Positions 1-12,255 of a stretch of DNA of 64,000 nucleotides are shown piece after piece. This stretch comes from Pseudomonas cremoricolorata DSM 17059 = NBRC 16634. GTDB lineage: Bacteria > Pseudomonadota > Gammaproteobacteria > Pseudomonadales > Pseudomonadaceae. The position numbers and the translations under genes are program-made. A model generated the notes under the pieces. That model saw nothing but the letters and a program-made list of their open reading frames with translations. It did not search any database and was not told the origin of the DNA. Within the stretch, counting starts at the first letter, position 1. Every line of letters starts with the position of its first letter. The DNA lies in contig NZ_AUEA01000002.1 of assembly GCF_000425745.1 (NCBI RefSeq), forward strand, positions 124,001 through 188,000. Reading direction: 5' to 3'.

Positions 1-633
1 ACCACCCTGATCCGCACCCTCAACGGCCTCGAAAGCCTGGACCGCGGCAGTGTCGAGCTGTGCGGGCACGCCTTCCTGCGCGGTGCCCAGGAGCCTGGCG
101 GCGCGCTGGGAACGCGCCGGCACATGGACGGCATCGTGCAGGTCGGCATGGTGTTCCAAGGCTTCAACCTGTTTCCACACCAGACCGTGCTCGACAACGT
201 GCTGCTCGCCCCGCGCCACCATGGCCACGCCGATGCCGAGCAGTTGCGTGCCCTGGGCCTTGCGCTGCTGGCCAAGGTGGGCCTGCGCGAACATGCCGGC
301 AAATACCCGCACCAACTGTCTGGCGGCCAGCAGCAGCGCGTGGCGATCGCCCGTGCCCTGGCCATGCGGCCCAAGGTGATGCTCTTCGACGAACCGACCT
401 CGGCCCTGGACCCGGAGCTGGTGGGCGACGTGCTGAAGGTCATCGAGGAGCTGGCACGCGAGGGCATGACCATGATCATCGTCACCCACGAGATGAAGTT
501 CGCGTTCCAGGTCTCGGACCGTGTGGTGTTCATGGAAAGCGGGCAAATCGTCCAGGCCGGCTCGCCGCGCCAGTTGCTGGACAACCGCAGCGAGCGCATG
601 GGGCGTTTTCTCAAGGACGTGCAACTGGCATGA
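1..633 (+). CDS. Amino-acid-type ABC transporter ATP-binding protein, 5' truncated by window
   Basis: ATPase subunit of an ABC importer of the polar amino acid (GlnQ/HisP-like) class, energising uptake at the inner membrane. The reading frame is open from base 1; the first residues (TTLIRTLNGLE) directly follow where the Walker A lysine must lie, so only about 30 residues are missing upstream. Visible motifs: Q-loop (VFQGFNLFPHQTV), ABC signature (LSGGQQQRVAIARAL), Walker B (VMLFDEPTSALDP) and the H-loop (IIVTHEM). The stop codon overlaps the start of the GntR gene by an ATGA, so the two are translationally coupled. The permease and binding-protein genes should lie just outside the window. 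The substrate cannot be read from the ATPase; the DUF1989 gene downstream suggests a nitrogenous compound. Confidence 0.93.
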   Translation, partial: TTLIRTLNGLESLDRGSVELCGHAFLRGAQEPGGALGTRRHMDGIVQVGMVFQGFNLFPHQTVLDNVLLAPRHHGHADAEQLRALGLALLAKVGLREHAGKYPHQLSGGQQQRVAIARALAMRPKVMLFDEPTSALDPELVGDVLKVIEELAREGMTMIIVTHEMKFAFQVSDRVVFMESGQIVQAGSPRQLLDNRSERMGRFLKDVQLA

Positions 634-1295
634 AGACTCCAACCGAAACCGGTTTGTCACTGGCCGACCAAGTGGCCTGCGAGCTGCGCGAAGACATCAT
701 CGGCGGGCGCCTGCTGCCGGGCATGGCGCTGGTCGAAGCAGACCTGGTGAACCGCTACAACGCCTCGCGCAATACCGTGCGCGAGGCCCTGCACCGGCTC
801 GGTCGTGAAGGCCTGGCCACCTACGTGCGCAACAAAGGGGTGATGGTCCGGCGCGTCGGCGCCGCCGAGGTGCGCGACCTGTTCCTGGTGCGGCGCACGC
901 TGGAGATCCAGGCCATTCTGGGCAGCAAGCCGCTGCGTGAGTACCAGTCCGACCGCATGCTCGAAGCCATCGAGGCGGCAGAGCTGGCCCGCGAGCGCGA
1001 AGACTGGCAAGCCTTCGGCACCCACAGCCTGCGCTTCCACCAGCACATCGTCGGTTTGCTGCGCAGCCCCTTGCTGGACGACTTCTTCACCAACACCGCG
1101 GCGCAAATGCGCCTGGTGTTCGCGGTGGCGCCCGATGAAGAGAACTTCCAGCGCCCGTGGCTCGAACGCGACCACGAAATCCACGACCTGCTCGCCGCCG
1201 GCCAGCGCCAGGCGGCGGCCGAAGCCATGAACCGTTACCTCGACGATTCCGAGCATGCCCTGCTCGATCTGTTGAGCCACCCTGCCCGCGCCTAG
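630..1295 (+). CDS. GntR family regulator, FadR (FCD) subfamily
   Basis: Transcription factor of 221 residues. The N-terminal winged helix-turn-helix is clear (about residues 10-75, with SRNTVREALHRLGREGL as the recognition region), followed by an all-helical FCD ligand-binding domain (from about residue 80) carrying the typical Arg-rich first helix and a FHxHIVGLL segment. I chose the ATG at 630 because it overlaps the stop of the ABC ATPase gene (ATGA) and begins just before the HTH; a longer in-frame extension would run through the ATPase gene. Its place inside a transport/catabolism operon suggests local, ligand-responsive control of that operon. The effector is unknown. Confidence 0.9.
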   Translation: MKTPTETGLSLADQVACELREDIIGGRLLPGMALVEADLVNRYNASRNTVREALHRLGREGLATYVRNKGVMVRRVGAAEVRDLFLVRRTLEIQAILGSKPLREYQSDRMLEAIEAAELAREREDWQAFGTHSLRFHQHIVGLLRSPLLDDFFTNTAAQMRLVFAVAPDEENFQRPWLERDHEIHDLLAAGQRQAAAEAMNRYLDDSEHALLDLLSHPARA

Positions 1296-1331
1296 CCCAG
1301 CACCTGTGCTGGCCGGCCTATGGAGATACCC

Positions 1332-2198
1332 ATGAAACCCGTTGCCCTGACCCAAGCTCCCGACGACGCCGCGCAGCGCAAGGCCATCGCGCCGGTGCTC
1401 TGCTACCCGGTGCAAACCCTGCCACGGCCTGACATCGACGCCTACCGCGCAGTACGCGAAGGGCTCACGCTGGTCGAGACCGTGGTGGTGCCGGCTCGCG
1501 ACGCCGCCACCTTCCGCGTGCCCGCTGGCGGATTCTTTCGCATCGTCTCGACCGAAGGCCCGCAAGTCGGCGACCTCAACCTGTTCAACCAACACGACCT
1601 AAGCGAACGCTTCTACACCGGCAAGACCCGCGCCCTGAACGGCACCCACCTGGGCGTCGGCGACCAGCTGTTCACCAGCTTTCCGACCTTGCGGCCGATG
1701 GCCACCATCACCCACGACACCCTCGACTGGTATGGCTTCGACGCCTTCGGCGGCTCGGTGCACGATGTCATCGGCACGCGCTGCGACCCCTACACGCACA
1801 ACCTGCTCAGCGACGGCGGCCAGTACCATCATTGCTGCCACTCCAACCTGATCCGCGCGCTGTCGGCCGGCACTGGCCTCACGCCGCACCAGGCCGAACC
1901 CCATGTGCACGATGTGCTCAATGTGTTCATGTGCACCGGTTTCACCCGCGATACCGGGCAGTACTTCATGAAGGCAAGCCCCGTAAGGCCGGGGGACTTT
2001 CTGGAGTTTTTCGCCGAGCTCGATCTGCTGGGGTGTCTGTCGGCCTGCCCGGGCGGCGATTGCTCTTCCGAGCACTCGTCCGACTCGGCCAAGTGTTACC
2101 CGCTGCTGGTGGAAATCTACGCGGCCACACAGCGACCTGAGGGCTGGGTCGCGCCCAAGGTCAATGGCTATGACCGCTGCCATGGCGTCGAAGGTTGA
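1332..2198 (+). CDS. DUF1989 (urea carboxylase-associated family) protein
   Basis: Cytosolic protein of 288 residues from the DUF1989 family, recognised from the central block (GDLNLFNQHDLSERFYTGKTR, then GTHLGVGDQLFTSFPTLRPM) and conserved Cys/His clusters (HHCCHSN near residue 170 and CPGGDCSSEH near 242). Family members sit beside urea/allophanate and guanidine degradation genes, and a two-subunit DUF1989 enzyme is known to deiminate carboxyguanidine; whether this single protein is such an enzyme is inference. Start chosen at 1332 because GGAG lies 7 nt upstream; an ATG at 1320 is not preceded by a ribosome site. It follows the ABC/GntR pair by 36 bp, so the three genes are probably co-expressed. 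Confidence 0.85.
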   Translation: MKPVALTQAPDDAAQRKAIAPVLCYPVQTLPRPDIDAYRAVREGLTLVETVVVPARDAATFRVPAGGFFRIVSTEGPQVGDLNLFNQHDLSERFYTGKTRALNGTHLGVGDQLFTSFPTLRPMATITHDTLDWYGFDAFGGSVHDVIGTRCDPYTHNLLSDGGQYHHCCHSNLIRALSAGTGLTPHQAEPHVHDVLNVFMCTGFTRDTGQYFMKASPVRPGDFLEFFAELDLLGCLSACPGGDCSSEHSSDSAKCYPLLVEIYAATQRPEGWVAPKVNGYDRCHGVEG

Positions 2199-2210
2199 GG
2201 TCCAGCCAAG

Positions 2211-2248
2211 GCGCAGCGCTGCCGCTCGAACGAACGAGCGGCCTGCGC
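2211..2248. terminator. Two-stem hairpin between convergent genes
   Basis: Nested inverted repeats: GCGCAG (2211-2216) pairs with CTGCGC (2243-2248), and GCCGCTCG (2221-2228) pairs with CGAGCGGC (2235-2242) around the loop AACGAA. There is no T tract. It lies between the DUF1989 gene and the convergent glgB gene, so a bidirectional transcription barrier or a REP-like element is the simplest reading. Confidence 0.5.
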
Positions 2249-2337
2249 GAGGCATAGCGGTGTGGGAAAACATCGGGCCGACCCTCGAGCGAGGGCCGTG
2301 CCTGTGAGGATGGGGCCGCGAGACGAACCCGAATCGC

Positions 2338-4563
2338 TTACGCCTGCGTGGACGCTTCGAGCTGCATCACCAGCACACCCAACGGCGGCAGGTTCAGCGA
2401 CAACGAGTACCCCTGTCCATGGCTGGGCAGGGGCTCGGCATTCACGCCGCCGCCGTTGCCGACGTTGCTCCCGGCATAGCGCTCGGCATCGCTGTTGAGT
2501 AGCTCGCGCCATTGACCTTGCGACGGCACGCCTACCCTATAACCTTCACGCGGCACCGGCGTGAAGTTGGCGACCACCAGTACCGGCTCGCCAGTACGAC
2601 CCCAGCGCAGCCAGGCGAACACGCTGTTCTGCGCGTCGTCGCCGATCAGCCACTGGAAGCCGGCCGGCTTGCAGTCCTGCTCGTGCAGGGCAGGAAGCTC
2701 GCGATACAGACGGTTGAGGTCGCTGACCAGATCCTGCACGCCACGGTGTTCGGCGTACTGCAACAGGTACCAGTCCAGCTGATGGTCATGGTTCCACTCA
2801 CGCCACTGGCCGAATTCGCAGCCCATGAACAGCAGCTTCTTGCCCGGATGCATCCACATGAAGGCCAGGTAAGCGCGCAGGTTGGCGAACTTCTGCCAAC
2901 GGTCGCCGGGCATCTTGTCGATCAGCGAATGCTTGCCGTGCACCACCTCGTCGTGGGAAATCGGCAGCACGAAACGCTCGGAGTAGGCATACACCAGGCC
3001 GAAACTCAGCTCATTGTGATGATGCGGGCGGTGGATCGGGTCGTTCTGGATGTAGTGCAGCGTGTCGTGCATCCAGCCCATGTTCCACTTGTAGTTGAAG
3101 CCAAGACCGCCCTGCTCGACCGGTTGGCTGACCCCAGGCCAGGCGGTGGACTCTTCAGCGATGATCAACGCCCCCGGCACCTCCTGCGCCGCCACGCTAT
3201 TGAGCTGGCGGATGAACTCGATGGCTTCGAGGTTCTCGCGCCCGCCGTACCGGTTCGGCACCCATTCGCCGGCCTTGCGCGAGTAGTCGCGGTAGAGCAT
3301 CGAGGCCACCGCATCGACGCGCAGGCCGTCGATGTGGAAGTGCTTGAGCCAGTGCAGCGCCGACGCCAGCATGAAGCCGCGCACCTCGTTGCGGCCCAGG
3401 TTGTAGATCAGCGTGTTCCAGTCCTGGTGGAAGCCTTCGTGGGGGTTGGCGTACTCATACAGCGCCGTGCCATCGAAACGTGCCAGGCCATGCTCGTCGG
3501 TGGGGAAATGCGCCGGTACCCAGTCGAGAATCACGCCGATGCCGCCCTGGTGACAGGCGTCGATGAACGCGGCGAAATCTTCTGCGCTGCCGTAGCGCGA
3601 CGTCGGGGCGAACATCGACAACGGCTGGTAGCCCCAGGAACCGCCGAAGGGGTGCTCCATGATCGGCAGCAGCTCGATGTGGGTGAAGCCCAGTTGCTGA
3701 ACGTAGGGCACCAGGTGCTCGGCCAGCTCGCGCCAGTTGTACAGCCGCGCGGTGTCGCCCAGGTCGTCCAGTTCGCAGCGCCACGAGCCTGCATGCAGCT
3801 CGTAGATCGACAGCGGTGCGCTCACTGCGTGGCGCTGGTCACGCTGGGCCATCCATTCACCATCGCCCCAGCTGTGCGCCAGCGGCCCGGCCACCTTGGA
3901 GGCGGTGCTCGGCGGCAGCTCGGTGGCGCGCGCCAGCGGGTCGGCCTTGAGCGGCAGCACGCCTTCGGCGCCCAGCACTTCGAACTTGTAGGTTTCACCG
4001 GGGCCCAGGCGCGGCACGAACAGCTCCCACACGCCAGCGCCATGGCGCAGACGCATCGGGTGGCGACGTCCATCCCAGTTGTTGAAATACCCAACCACCG
4101 AAACGCGCCGGGCGTTGGGCGCCCAGACCGAGAAACACACACCATCGACCCCCTCGACCTGCATCGGCTGCGCGCCAAAGCGCGACGACAGGTCACGGTG
4201 GGTGCCTTCATTGAACAGGTGCAGGTCGATATCGCCGAGTACCGCGCCGAAACTGTAGGGGTCTTCGGTGACTTGCTCGCCGCCGGCCCAGCCGATCTGC
4301 AGCAGGTAAGGCTGCGACTGCTGCAACTGCGCGGTGAACAGGCCGGGCAGGCTGCCTTGTTGCATCTCGGCCAGCACGCGGCCATCGTCGCGGGCCAGCA
4401 CCTTTGCGTGCAGGGCATTGGGCAGGAAAGCCCGTACGCTGATACCACCGCTCGCGTCGCGGTGCGGGCCAAGCACGGCGAACGGGTCGGCGTGCTCGGC
4501 GCGCGCCAGGGCGTTCAGATCGCGCTGGCGCAAGCCGCCATTGTCACGCGTTGTCGCATTCAT
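2338..4563 (-). CDS. glgB: 1,4-alpha-glucan branching enzyme
   Basis: GlgB, 741 residues, normal for the bacterial long form. It cuts an alpha-1,4-glucan chain and rejoins it as an alpha-1,6 branch. Order of domains: N1 and CBM48 modules (about 20-230, with [20 protein letters not shown]), a GH13 barrel with the nucleophile Asp in [11 protein letters not shown] and the acid Glu in [11 protein letters not shown], and a C-terminal beta domain. The start codon follows the treS stop directly (TGA-ATG), with GGAGAG just before it, so it is translated from the glgE-treS message. It supplies the branched acceptor that GlgE extends, giving a glycogen-like glucan. Confidence 0.97.
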   Translation of the reverse strand: MNATTRDNGGLRQRDLNALARAEHADPFAVLGPHRDASGGISVRAFLPNALHAKVLARDDGRVLAEMQQGSLPGLFTAQLQQSQPYLLQIGWAGGEQVTEDPYSFGAVLGDIDLHLFNEGTHRDLSSRFGAQPMQVEGVDGVCFSVWAPNARRVSVVGYFNNWDGRRHPMRLRHGAGVWELFVPRLGPGETYKFEVLGAEGVLPLKADPLARATELPPSTASKVAGPLAHSWGDGEWMAQRDQRHAVSAPLSIYELHAGSWRCELDDLGDTARLYNWRELAEHLVPYVQQLGFTHIELLPIMEHPFGGSWGYQPLSMFAPTSRYGSAEDFAAFIDACHQGGIGVILDWVPAHFPTDEHGLARFDGTALYEYANPHEGFHQDWNTLIYNLGRNEVRGFMLASALHWLKHFHIDGLRVDAVASMLYRDYSRKAGEWVPNRYGGRENLEAIEFIRQLNSVAAQEVPGALIIAEESTAWPGVSQPVEQGGLGFNYKWNMGWMHDTLHYIQNDPIHRPHHHNELSFGLVYAYSERFVLPISHDEVVHGKHSLIDKMPGDRWQKFANLRAYLAFMWMHPGKKLLFMGCEFGQWREWNHDHQLDWYLLQYAEHRGVQDLVSDLNRLYRELPALHEQDCKPAGFQWLIGDDAQNSVFAWLRWGRTGEPVLVVANFTPVPREGYRVGVPSQGQWRELLNSDAERYAGSNVGNGGGVNAEPLPSHGQGYSLSLNLPPLGVLVMQLEASTQA

Positions 4564-7875
<3,312 letters not shown>

Positions 7876-7949
7876 GTGCGACTCCTCTGATAATCCTCGC
7901 GACCTGCAACCGCGGGCGGCCGGCACGCCGGCTCACCTGCTGCCAAGGG

Positions 7950-9968
7950 TCACGCCAGCGTTTGGATGCGCCAGATGCCGAAGGGTTGGTAATTGGGATC
8001 GATGCGCATCCACTGGGTCTTGCCATGCCAGGTCCAGCGATGGCCGTTCATCAGGTCTTCGCCTTGGGTGTCGGCACCGTCATCCAGGCCCAGCTCCCAC
8101 AGCGGCAGCTCGAAATGCGCTTCCTGCACGTTGTGCGGGTCGAGGCTGATGGCGATGAGGATGTAGTTGTCCAGTTCTGCCGTGCGCTTGGCGAAGTACA
8201 GGATGTTGTCGTTCCAGCAGTTGAGGAAAGTCACCCCCAGGTGCGTTTGCAGCGCGCGGTTCTGCCGACGGATGCGGTTGAGCTGAGCGATCTCGGCAAT
8301 GATGTTGCCGGGCGCTGTGAAATCGCGCGGGCGAATCTCGTACTTTTCCGAGTCGAGGTATTCCTCTTTGCCGGGCAGCCCGGCGCCCTCGCACAGCTCG
8401 AAGCCTGAATACATACCCCACAGCCCCGAGCCCATGGTCGCCAGGGCGGCGCGGATGAGAAAACCGGCGCGGCCCGACTGCTGCAGGAAGAACGGGTTGA
8501 TGTCTGGGGTATTGACGAAGAAGTTCGGCCGGTAGCAATCGCGCCATGGCGGCTGGTTGAGCTGCTCGAAGTATTCGCGCAGTTCTTCCTTGGTGTTGCG
8601 CCAGGTGAAGTAGGTGTAGCTCTGCGCATAACCGACCTTGCCCAGACGCGCCATCATCGCCGGCTTGGTGAACGCCTCGGCGAGGAACAGCACCTCGGGG
8701 TACTGGCTGCGCACGTTGGCGATCAACCACTGCCAGAACGGCAGCGGCTTGGTGTGCGGGTTGTCGACGCGGAACGTCTTCACGCCCTCCTCGACCCAGC
8801 CGATGATCACGTCACGCAGCGCCAGCCACAGTGACGGCACGGCATCGGCAGCGTAGAAGTCGACGTTGACGATGTCCTGGTACTTCTTCGGCGGGTTCTC
8901 GGCATAGCGAATGGTGCCGTCGGGGCGCCAGCTGAACCAGCCCGGATGCTGTTTCAGCCATGGGTGGTCCTGGGAGCACTGGATGGCGAAATCCAGGGCG
9001 ATTTCCAGGCCATGCTCGGCGGCGGCAGCGACCAGGCGACGGAAGTCTTCGCGGCTGCCCAATTGCGGGTGAATGGCTTCATGGCCACCGTCCTCGCTGC
9101 CAATCGCATACGGGCTGCCGGGGTCACCGGGCTGGGCGTTGAGGGCGTTGTTGCGCCCCTTGCGGTGCTGCGTGCCGATGGGGTGGATCGGCGGGAAGTA
9201 CAGCACGTCGAAGCCCATGTCACGGATCATCGGCAGTCGCTGGTGAACATCGTCGAAAGTGCCGTGGCGTTCGGCGTCATCGGTGATCGAGCGCGGGAAC
9301 AGCTCGTACCAGCTGGCGAACAACGCCGCCTCACGGTCGACATCCAGCGGCAGTTCGGCGCTGCGGGTCAGGTAGCTGCGATGCTCGGCGTCGGCCATCG
9401 CCAGCGCAGTGTCGGCTTGCAGGAGCAGCGCCACCTGCTCGACCGGCTCACGCCCGGCTAGGCTTGCCTGCACCTGTTCCAGGCGCTGGCGCACATCGCC
9501 CGAGCAGCGTTCGCTGGCATGGCCGAGCATCAGGCGGCCTTCTTCGAGTTCCAGCGCCACATCGACACCGGCCTGGAATTTCTTTTCCAGGTCGTAGCAG
9601 AAGGTCGCGTAGGGGTCGATCCAGGCTTGCAGGTGGAACTGGTGCGGACCGAGCGCTTCGGGGGTGAACTCGCCCGTCCACAGGTCGTTGCCCTGGCTGA
9701 TCAGGCTGGTGCTGTGCCAGTCACCCTGGCCGCCGGCGCGCCAGTGCAGCATCACGGCCAGACGGTCGTGGCCATCGCTGTAGACCTTGGCCGATACCGA
9801 TACCGGCTGGCCGACGGTGGCTTTGGCCGGGAAAGCGCCGCCATCAAGGGTCGGCTGGACATCTTCGATGACGATCCGCGGCGCCATCAGCGCCTCGGCC
9901 AGGCTGATCGCCTGGTCGGGGTGATCGTTGGCCGTGGGTACGTGTTCAAAAGGCGCGTTACCTGACAT
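7950..9968 (-). CDS. glgE: Alpha-1,4-glucan:maltose-1-phosphate maltosyltransferase
   Basis: GlgE, 672 residues, GH13_3 family. It transfers maltose from maltose-1-phosphate to the non-reducing end of alpha-1,4-glucan. The N-terminal beta-sandwich (about 30-130, RIVIEDVQPTLDGG) and a helical insert precede the catalytic barrel; the nucleophile is in KTFRVDNPHTKP and the acid in EVLFLAEAFTKP. First gene of the minus-strand operon; 74 bp separate it from treS. The start is preceded by AGGGAGCAAGG. Together with the TreS-maltokinase fusion and GlgB it completes the trehalose-to-glucan GlgE route. No glgA, glgC, glgX or otsAB is in view, so other steps are encoded elsewhere or not used. Confidence 0.97.
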   Translation of the reverse strand: MSGNAPFEHVPTANDHPDQAISLAEALMAPRIVIEDVQPTLDGGAFPAKATVGQPVSVSAKVYSDGHDRLAVMLHWRAGGQGDWHSTSLISQGNDLWTGEFTPEALGPHQFHLQAWIDPYATFCYDLEKKFQAGVDVALELEEGRLMLGHASERCSGDVRQRLEQVQASLAGREPVEQVALLLQADTALAMADAEHRSYLTRSAELPLDVDREAALFASWYELFPRSITDDAERHGTFDDVHQRLPMIRDMGFDVLYFPPIHPIGTQHRKGRNNALNAQPGDPGSPYAIGSEDGGHEAIHPQLGSREDFRRLVAAAAEHGLEIALDFAIQCSQDHPWLKQHPGWFSWRPDGTIRYAENPPKKYQDIVNVDFYAADAVPSLWLALRDVIIGWVEEGVKTFRVDNPHTKPLPFWQWLIANVRSQYPEVLFLAEAFTKPAMMARLGKVGYAQSYTYFTWRNTKEELREYFEQLNQPPWRDCYRPNFFVNTPDINPFFLQQSGRAGFLIRAALATMGSGLWGMYSGFELCEGAGLPGKEEYLDSEKYEIRPRDFTAPGNIIAEIAQLNRIRRQNRALQTHLGVTFLNCWNDNILYFAKRTAELDNYILIAISLDPHNVQEAHFELPLWELGLDDGADTQGEDLMNGHRWTWHGKTQWMRIDPNYQPFGIWRIQTLA

Positions 9969-10121
9969 CGGACCTTGCTCCCTGGGACTGAGGCGGTGAA
10001 GGTTCAGAGCGGGCCGGCCAGCACGTGGTTCAAAAAAACATTGAGCCAGGCAGGCCGCACGTCGGTCTTAACCCAGACAACCGTTCACTGCAACGCCCAC
10101 TCCAAACCCAGAGGTGCCGTC

Positions 10122-10292
10122 ATGAACATTCCAACCCCGCCGGAAACCCCCGATCCGAACATCGACGACCCCAGCCTGCCGCCGCCGGTGCCCGACGAAG
10201 AACCCGATGAACTGCCGGTAAAGCCGACCGTACCGCCGACGGTGGGCGATCCGCCCAGTGATGAGCCGCCAATGAAGGCCACTCCTTTGTGA
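10122..10292 (+). CDS. Small Pro/Asp/Glu-rich hypothetical protein
   Basis: A 56-residue acidic, proline-rich protein made largely of PP, PPP and DEEPDELP-type stretches, with no hydrophobic segment; likely intrinsically disordered. I start it at the ATG at 10122, which has GAGG 8 nt upstream; the frame is open further upstream (to 9975) but that part is non-coding in character and lies in the glgE promoter region. It stands alone, divergent from glgE and convergent with the acyl-CoA ligase gene. Function unknown. The low-complexity composition leaves some doubt that it is translated. Confidence 0.55.
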   Translation: MNIPTPPETPDPNIDDPSLPPPVPDEEPDELPVKPTVPPTVGDPPSDEPPMKATPL

Positions 10293-10331
10293 GTGCGGCC
10301 TTCTCCCTCAGTGGTGCAAGACGCTGACACT

Positions 10332-10351
10332 GCGCGGCGCTTCAGCCGCGC
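10332..10351. terminator. Hairpin at the end of the acyl-CoA ligase gene
   Basis: GCGCGGC (10332-10338) and GCCGCGC (10345-10351) form a perfect stem around GCTTCA, straddling the ligase stop codon at 10342. It lies between two convergent genes. No T tract follows, so intrinsic termination is uncertain. Confidence 0.35.
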
Positions 10352-12015
10352 CCCAGCTCCTCGATACTGATCTCGCGCATTCTGAATTTCTGCACCTTGC
10401 CGGTGACGGTCATCGGAAAGCTGTCGACGAAACGAAAATGCCGCGGGGCCTTGAAGTGCGCCAGGTGGCTCTTGCACCACTGGCGCAGGGTCTCGCCATC
10501 GACTTCATGGCCTGGATGCAGACGAATCCAGGCGACGATTTCCTCGCCGTAGGTCGGACATGGAATCCCCACCACCTGCGCTTCAGCCACGGCCGGATGG
10601 CGGTGGAAGAACTCTTCGAGCTCGCGCGGGTAAATGTTCTCGCCGCCGCGGATGATCATGTCCTTGCTGCGCCCGACGATCGACACGTAGCCGTGCTCAT
10701 CCATCACTGCCAGGTCGCCGCTGTGCATCCAGCCCTGCGCATCGATCGCTTCGGCCGTGGCCTGCGGGTTGGCCCAGTAGCCGAGCATCACGCTGTAGCC
10801 ACGGGTGCACAGCTCGCCAATCTCGCCGCGCGCGACCACCTGCCCACGCTCATCGAGCAACTGCGTTTCCAGGTGTGGCTGGGTGCGCCCGACACTGCTG
10901 ACGCGGTGTTCGAGGTCGTCGCTGGCGGCGGTCTGCAATGACACCGGGCTGGTTTCGGTCATGCCATAGGCGATCTGCACCTCGCGCATGTGCAACTGCT
11001 CGATGACCCGGCGCATGACCTCGATCGGGCAGGTGGCCCCGGCCATGATGCCGCTGCGCAGGGAAGACAAGTCCAATGTTGTGCGCAGCGGATGGTCGAG
11101 CAAGGCGATGAACATGGTCGGCACGCCGTAGAGCACGGTCGCACGCTCGTTGGCGACGCTGCGCAGGGCTTGCTCGGCGTCGAAGGCTTCGCTGGGGTAA
11201 ACCATGCAACTGCCGTGGGCAACGCAGGCCAGGTTGCCCATGACCATGCCGAAGCAGTGGTACAGCGGCACCGGAATCACCAGCCGATCAGTTGCGCTCA
11301 GGCCCAGGCTGGCACCGACCATGAAGCCGTTGTTGAGGATGTTGTGGTGGCTCAGGGTGGCGCCCTTGGGCGAGCCTGTGGTGCCTGAGGTGTACTGGAT
11401 GTTCACCGCCTGCTCGGGACTGAGGCTGGATTGGCGCGCCTGATAAACAGCCTCGGTGACCTCGCTGGCGCGGGCCGCCAGTGTGTGCCAGGGCACGAAG
11501 CCCTCAGGTGGCGCCGCCGCCAGGCTGACCACCCCACGCAGCTCGGGCAACGCGTCGCTCAGGCACGTGCCGGGCGCTTGCACGCGCAGGCCCGGCAGGA
11601 GTTCGCCGAGCATTGCGTGATAGTCCGACTGCCTGAAGGCGCCGGCGCACACCAGCCAGGCGCACCCCGACTGGCGCAGCACGTACTCCAGCTCACCCAG
11701 CCGATAAGCCGGGTTGATGTTCACCAGCACCGCACCGAGCTTGGCGCTGGCCAGTTGCAGGATGCACCACTCGGCGCAGTTCGGCGCCCAGACACCCACC
11801 CGCTCGCCCACCTCGATGCCCAGCGCCAGCAGCGCCCGGGCATGCAGGTCGACTTGCTCGCCCAGCTCATGCCAGGTGTAACGCAGGTTCTGGTGCCGCA
11901 CCACCAGGGCATCGCGCTCGGGGTGAAGGGCACGCGTGGCATCGAAGGCCTGGCCGATGGTCTGCTGCAACAATGGGCGGTCCTGCCGGCCGCGGACGTA
12001 ACTGGATTGGCGCAT
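10342..12015 (-). CDS. AMP-binding acyl-CoA ligase of the liu locus
   Basis: ANL-superfamily acyl-CoA synthetase of 557 residues. It activates a carboxylic acid to acyl-AMP and then acyl-CoA. The P-loop (QYTSGTTGSPKGA), the A5 motif (YGMTETSP), the hinge aspartate region (GWMHSGDLAVMDEHGYVSIVGRSKDMIIRGGENIYP, quoted in parts) and the C-terminal catalytic Lys near MTVTGKVQKFRM are present. It diverges from liuABCD and shares a 240-bp promoter region with two palindromic operators, so it is probably controlled with leucine/isovalerate catabolism; a branched short- or medium-chain acid such as isovalerate is a likely substrate, but specificity cannot be read from sequence. Confidence 0.9.
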   Translation of the reverse strand: MRQSSYVRGRQDRPLLQQTIGQAFDATRALHPERDALVVRHQNLRYTWHELGEQVDLHARALLALGIEVGERVGVWAPNCAEWCILQLASAKLGAVLVNINPAYRLGELEYVLRQSGCAWLVCAGAFRQSDYHAMLGELLPGLRVQAPGTCLSDALPELRGVVSLAAAPPEGFVPWHTLAARASEVTEAVYQARQSSLSPEQAVNIQYTSGTTGSPKGATLSHHNILNNGFMVGASLGLSATDRLVIPVPLYHCFGMVMGNLACVAHGSCMVYPSEAFDAEQALRSVANERATVLYGVPTMFIALLDHPLRTTLDLSSLRSGIMAGATCPIEVMRRVIEQLHMREVQIAYGMTETSPVSLQTAASDDLEHRVSSVGRTQPHLETQLLDERGQVVARGEIGELCTRGYSVMLGYWANPQATAEAIDAQGWMHSGDLAVMDEHGYVSIVGRSKDMIIRGGENIYPRELEEFFHRHPAVAEAQVVGIPCPTYGEEIVAWIRLHPGHEVDGETLRQWCKSHLAHFKAPRHFRFVDSFPMTVTGKVQKFRMREISIEELGRG

Positions 12016-12080
12016 GATGATCCCTTGTTGTGATTGTGTCGGGGCATGGCTGAGGCAAGCGGCAATAACTGTGGTGCATA

Positions 12081-12100
12081 TTTACGTTTACGTAAAGGTG
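12081..12100. promoter_or_regulatory. Candidate LiuR-type operator, ligase-proximal copy
   Basis: Imperfect 16-bp palindrome TTTACGTTTACGTAAA followed by GGTG, in the divergent promoter region of the ligase and liuA. It differs from the downstream copy at one position and starts exactly 50 bp before it. The form resembles the MerR-family LiuR motif as I remember it; no regulator gene is adjacent. Confidence 0.7.
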
Positions 12101-12130
12101 ACTGAGCGTTTGACAGCACCCGCAGGCACG

Positions 12131-12150
12131 TTTACGTTAACGTAAAGGTG
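12131..12150. promoter_or_regulatory. Candidate LiuR-type operator, liuA-proximal copy
   Basis: Perfect 16-bp palindrome TTTACGTTAACGTAAA with the same GGTG extension as the first copy, 105 bp upstream of the liuA start codon. A TTGACA hexamer at 12110-12115 lies between the two sites and could be a -35 element reading toward liuA, though no convincing -10 follows. Confidence 0.72.
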
Positions 12151-12255
12151 AAATTGATCCCAGCCATACGCACCCGCCGTTTCCGTTCAAGGTAGGTGGC
12201 GCTGATCTTGGTCTAGGGTTTTGAGCAACCGCCGAACAACAACAAGGTGCCCGCC

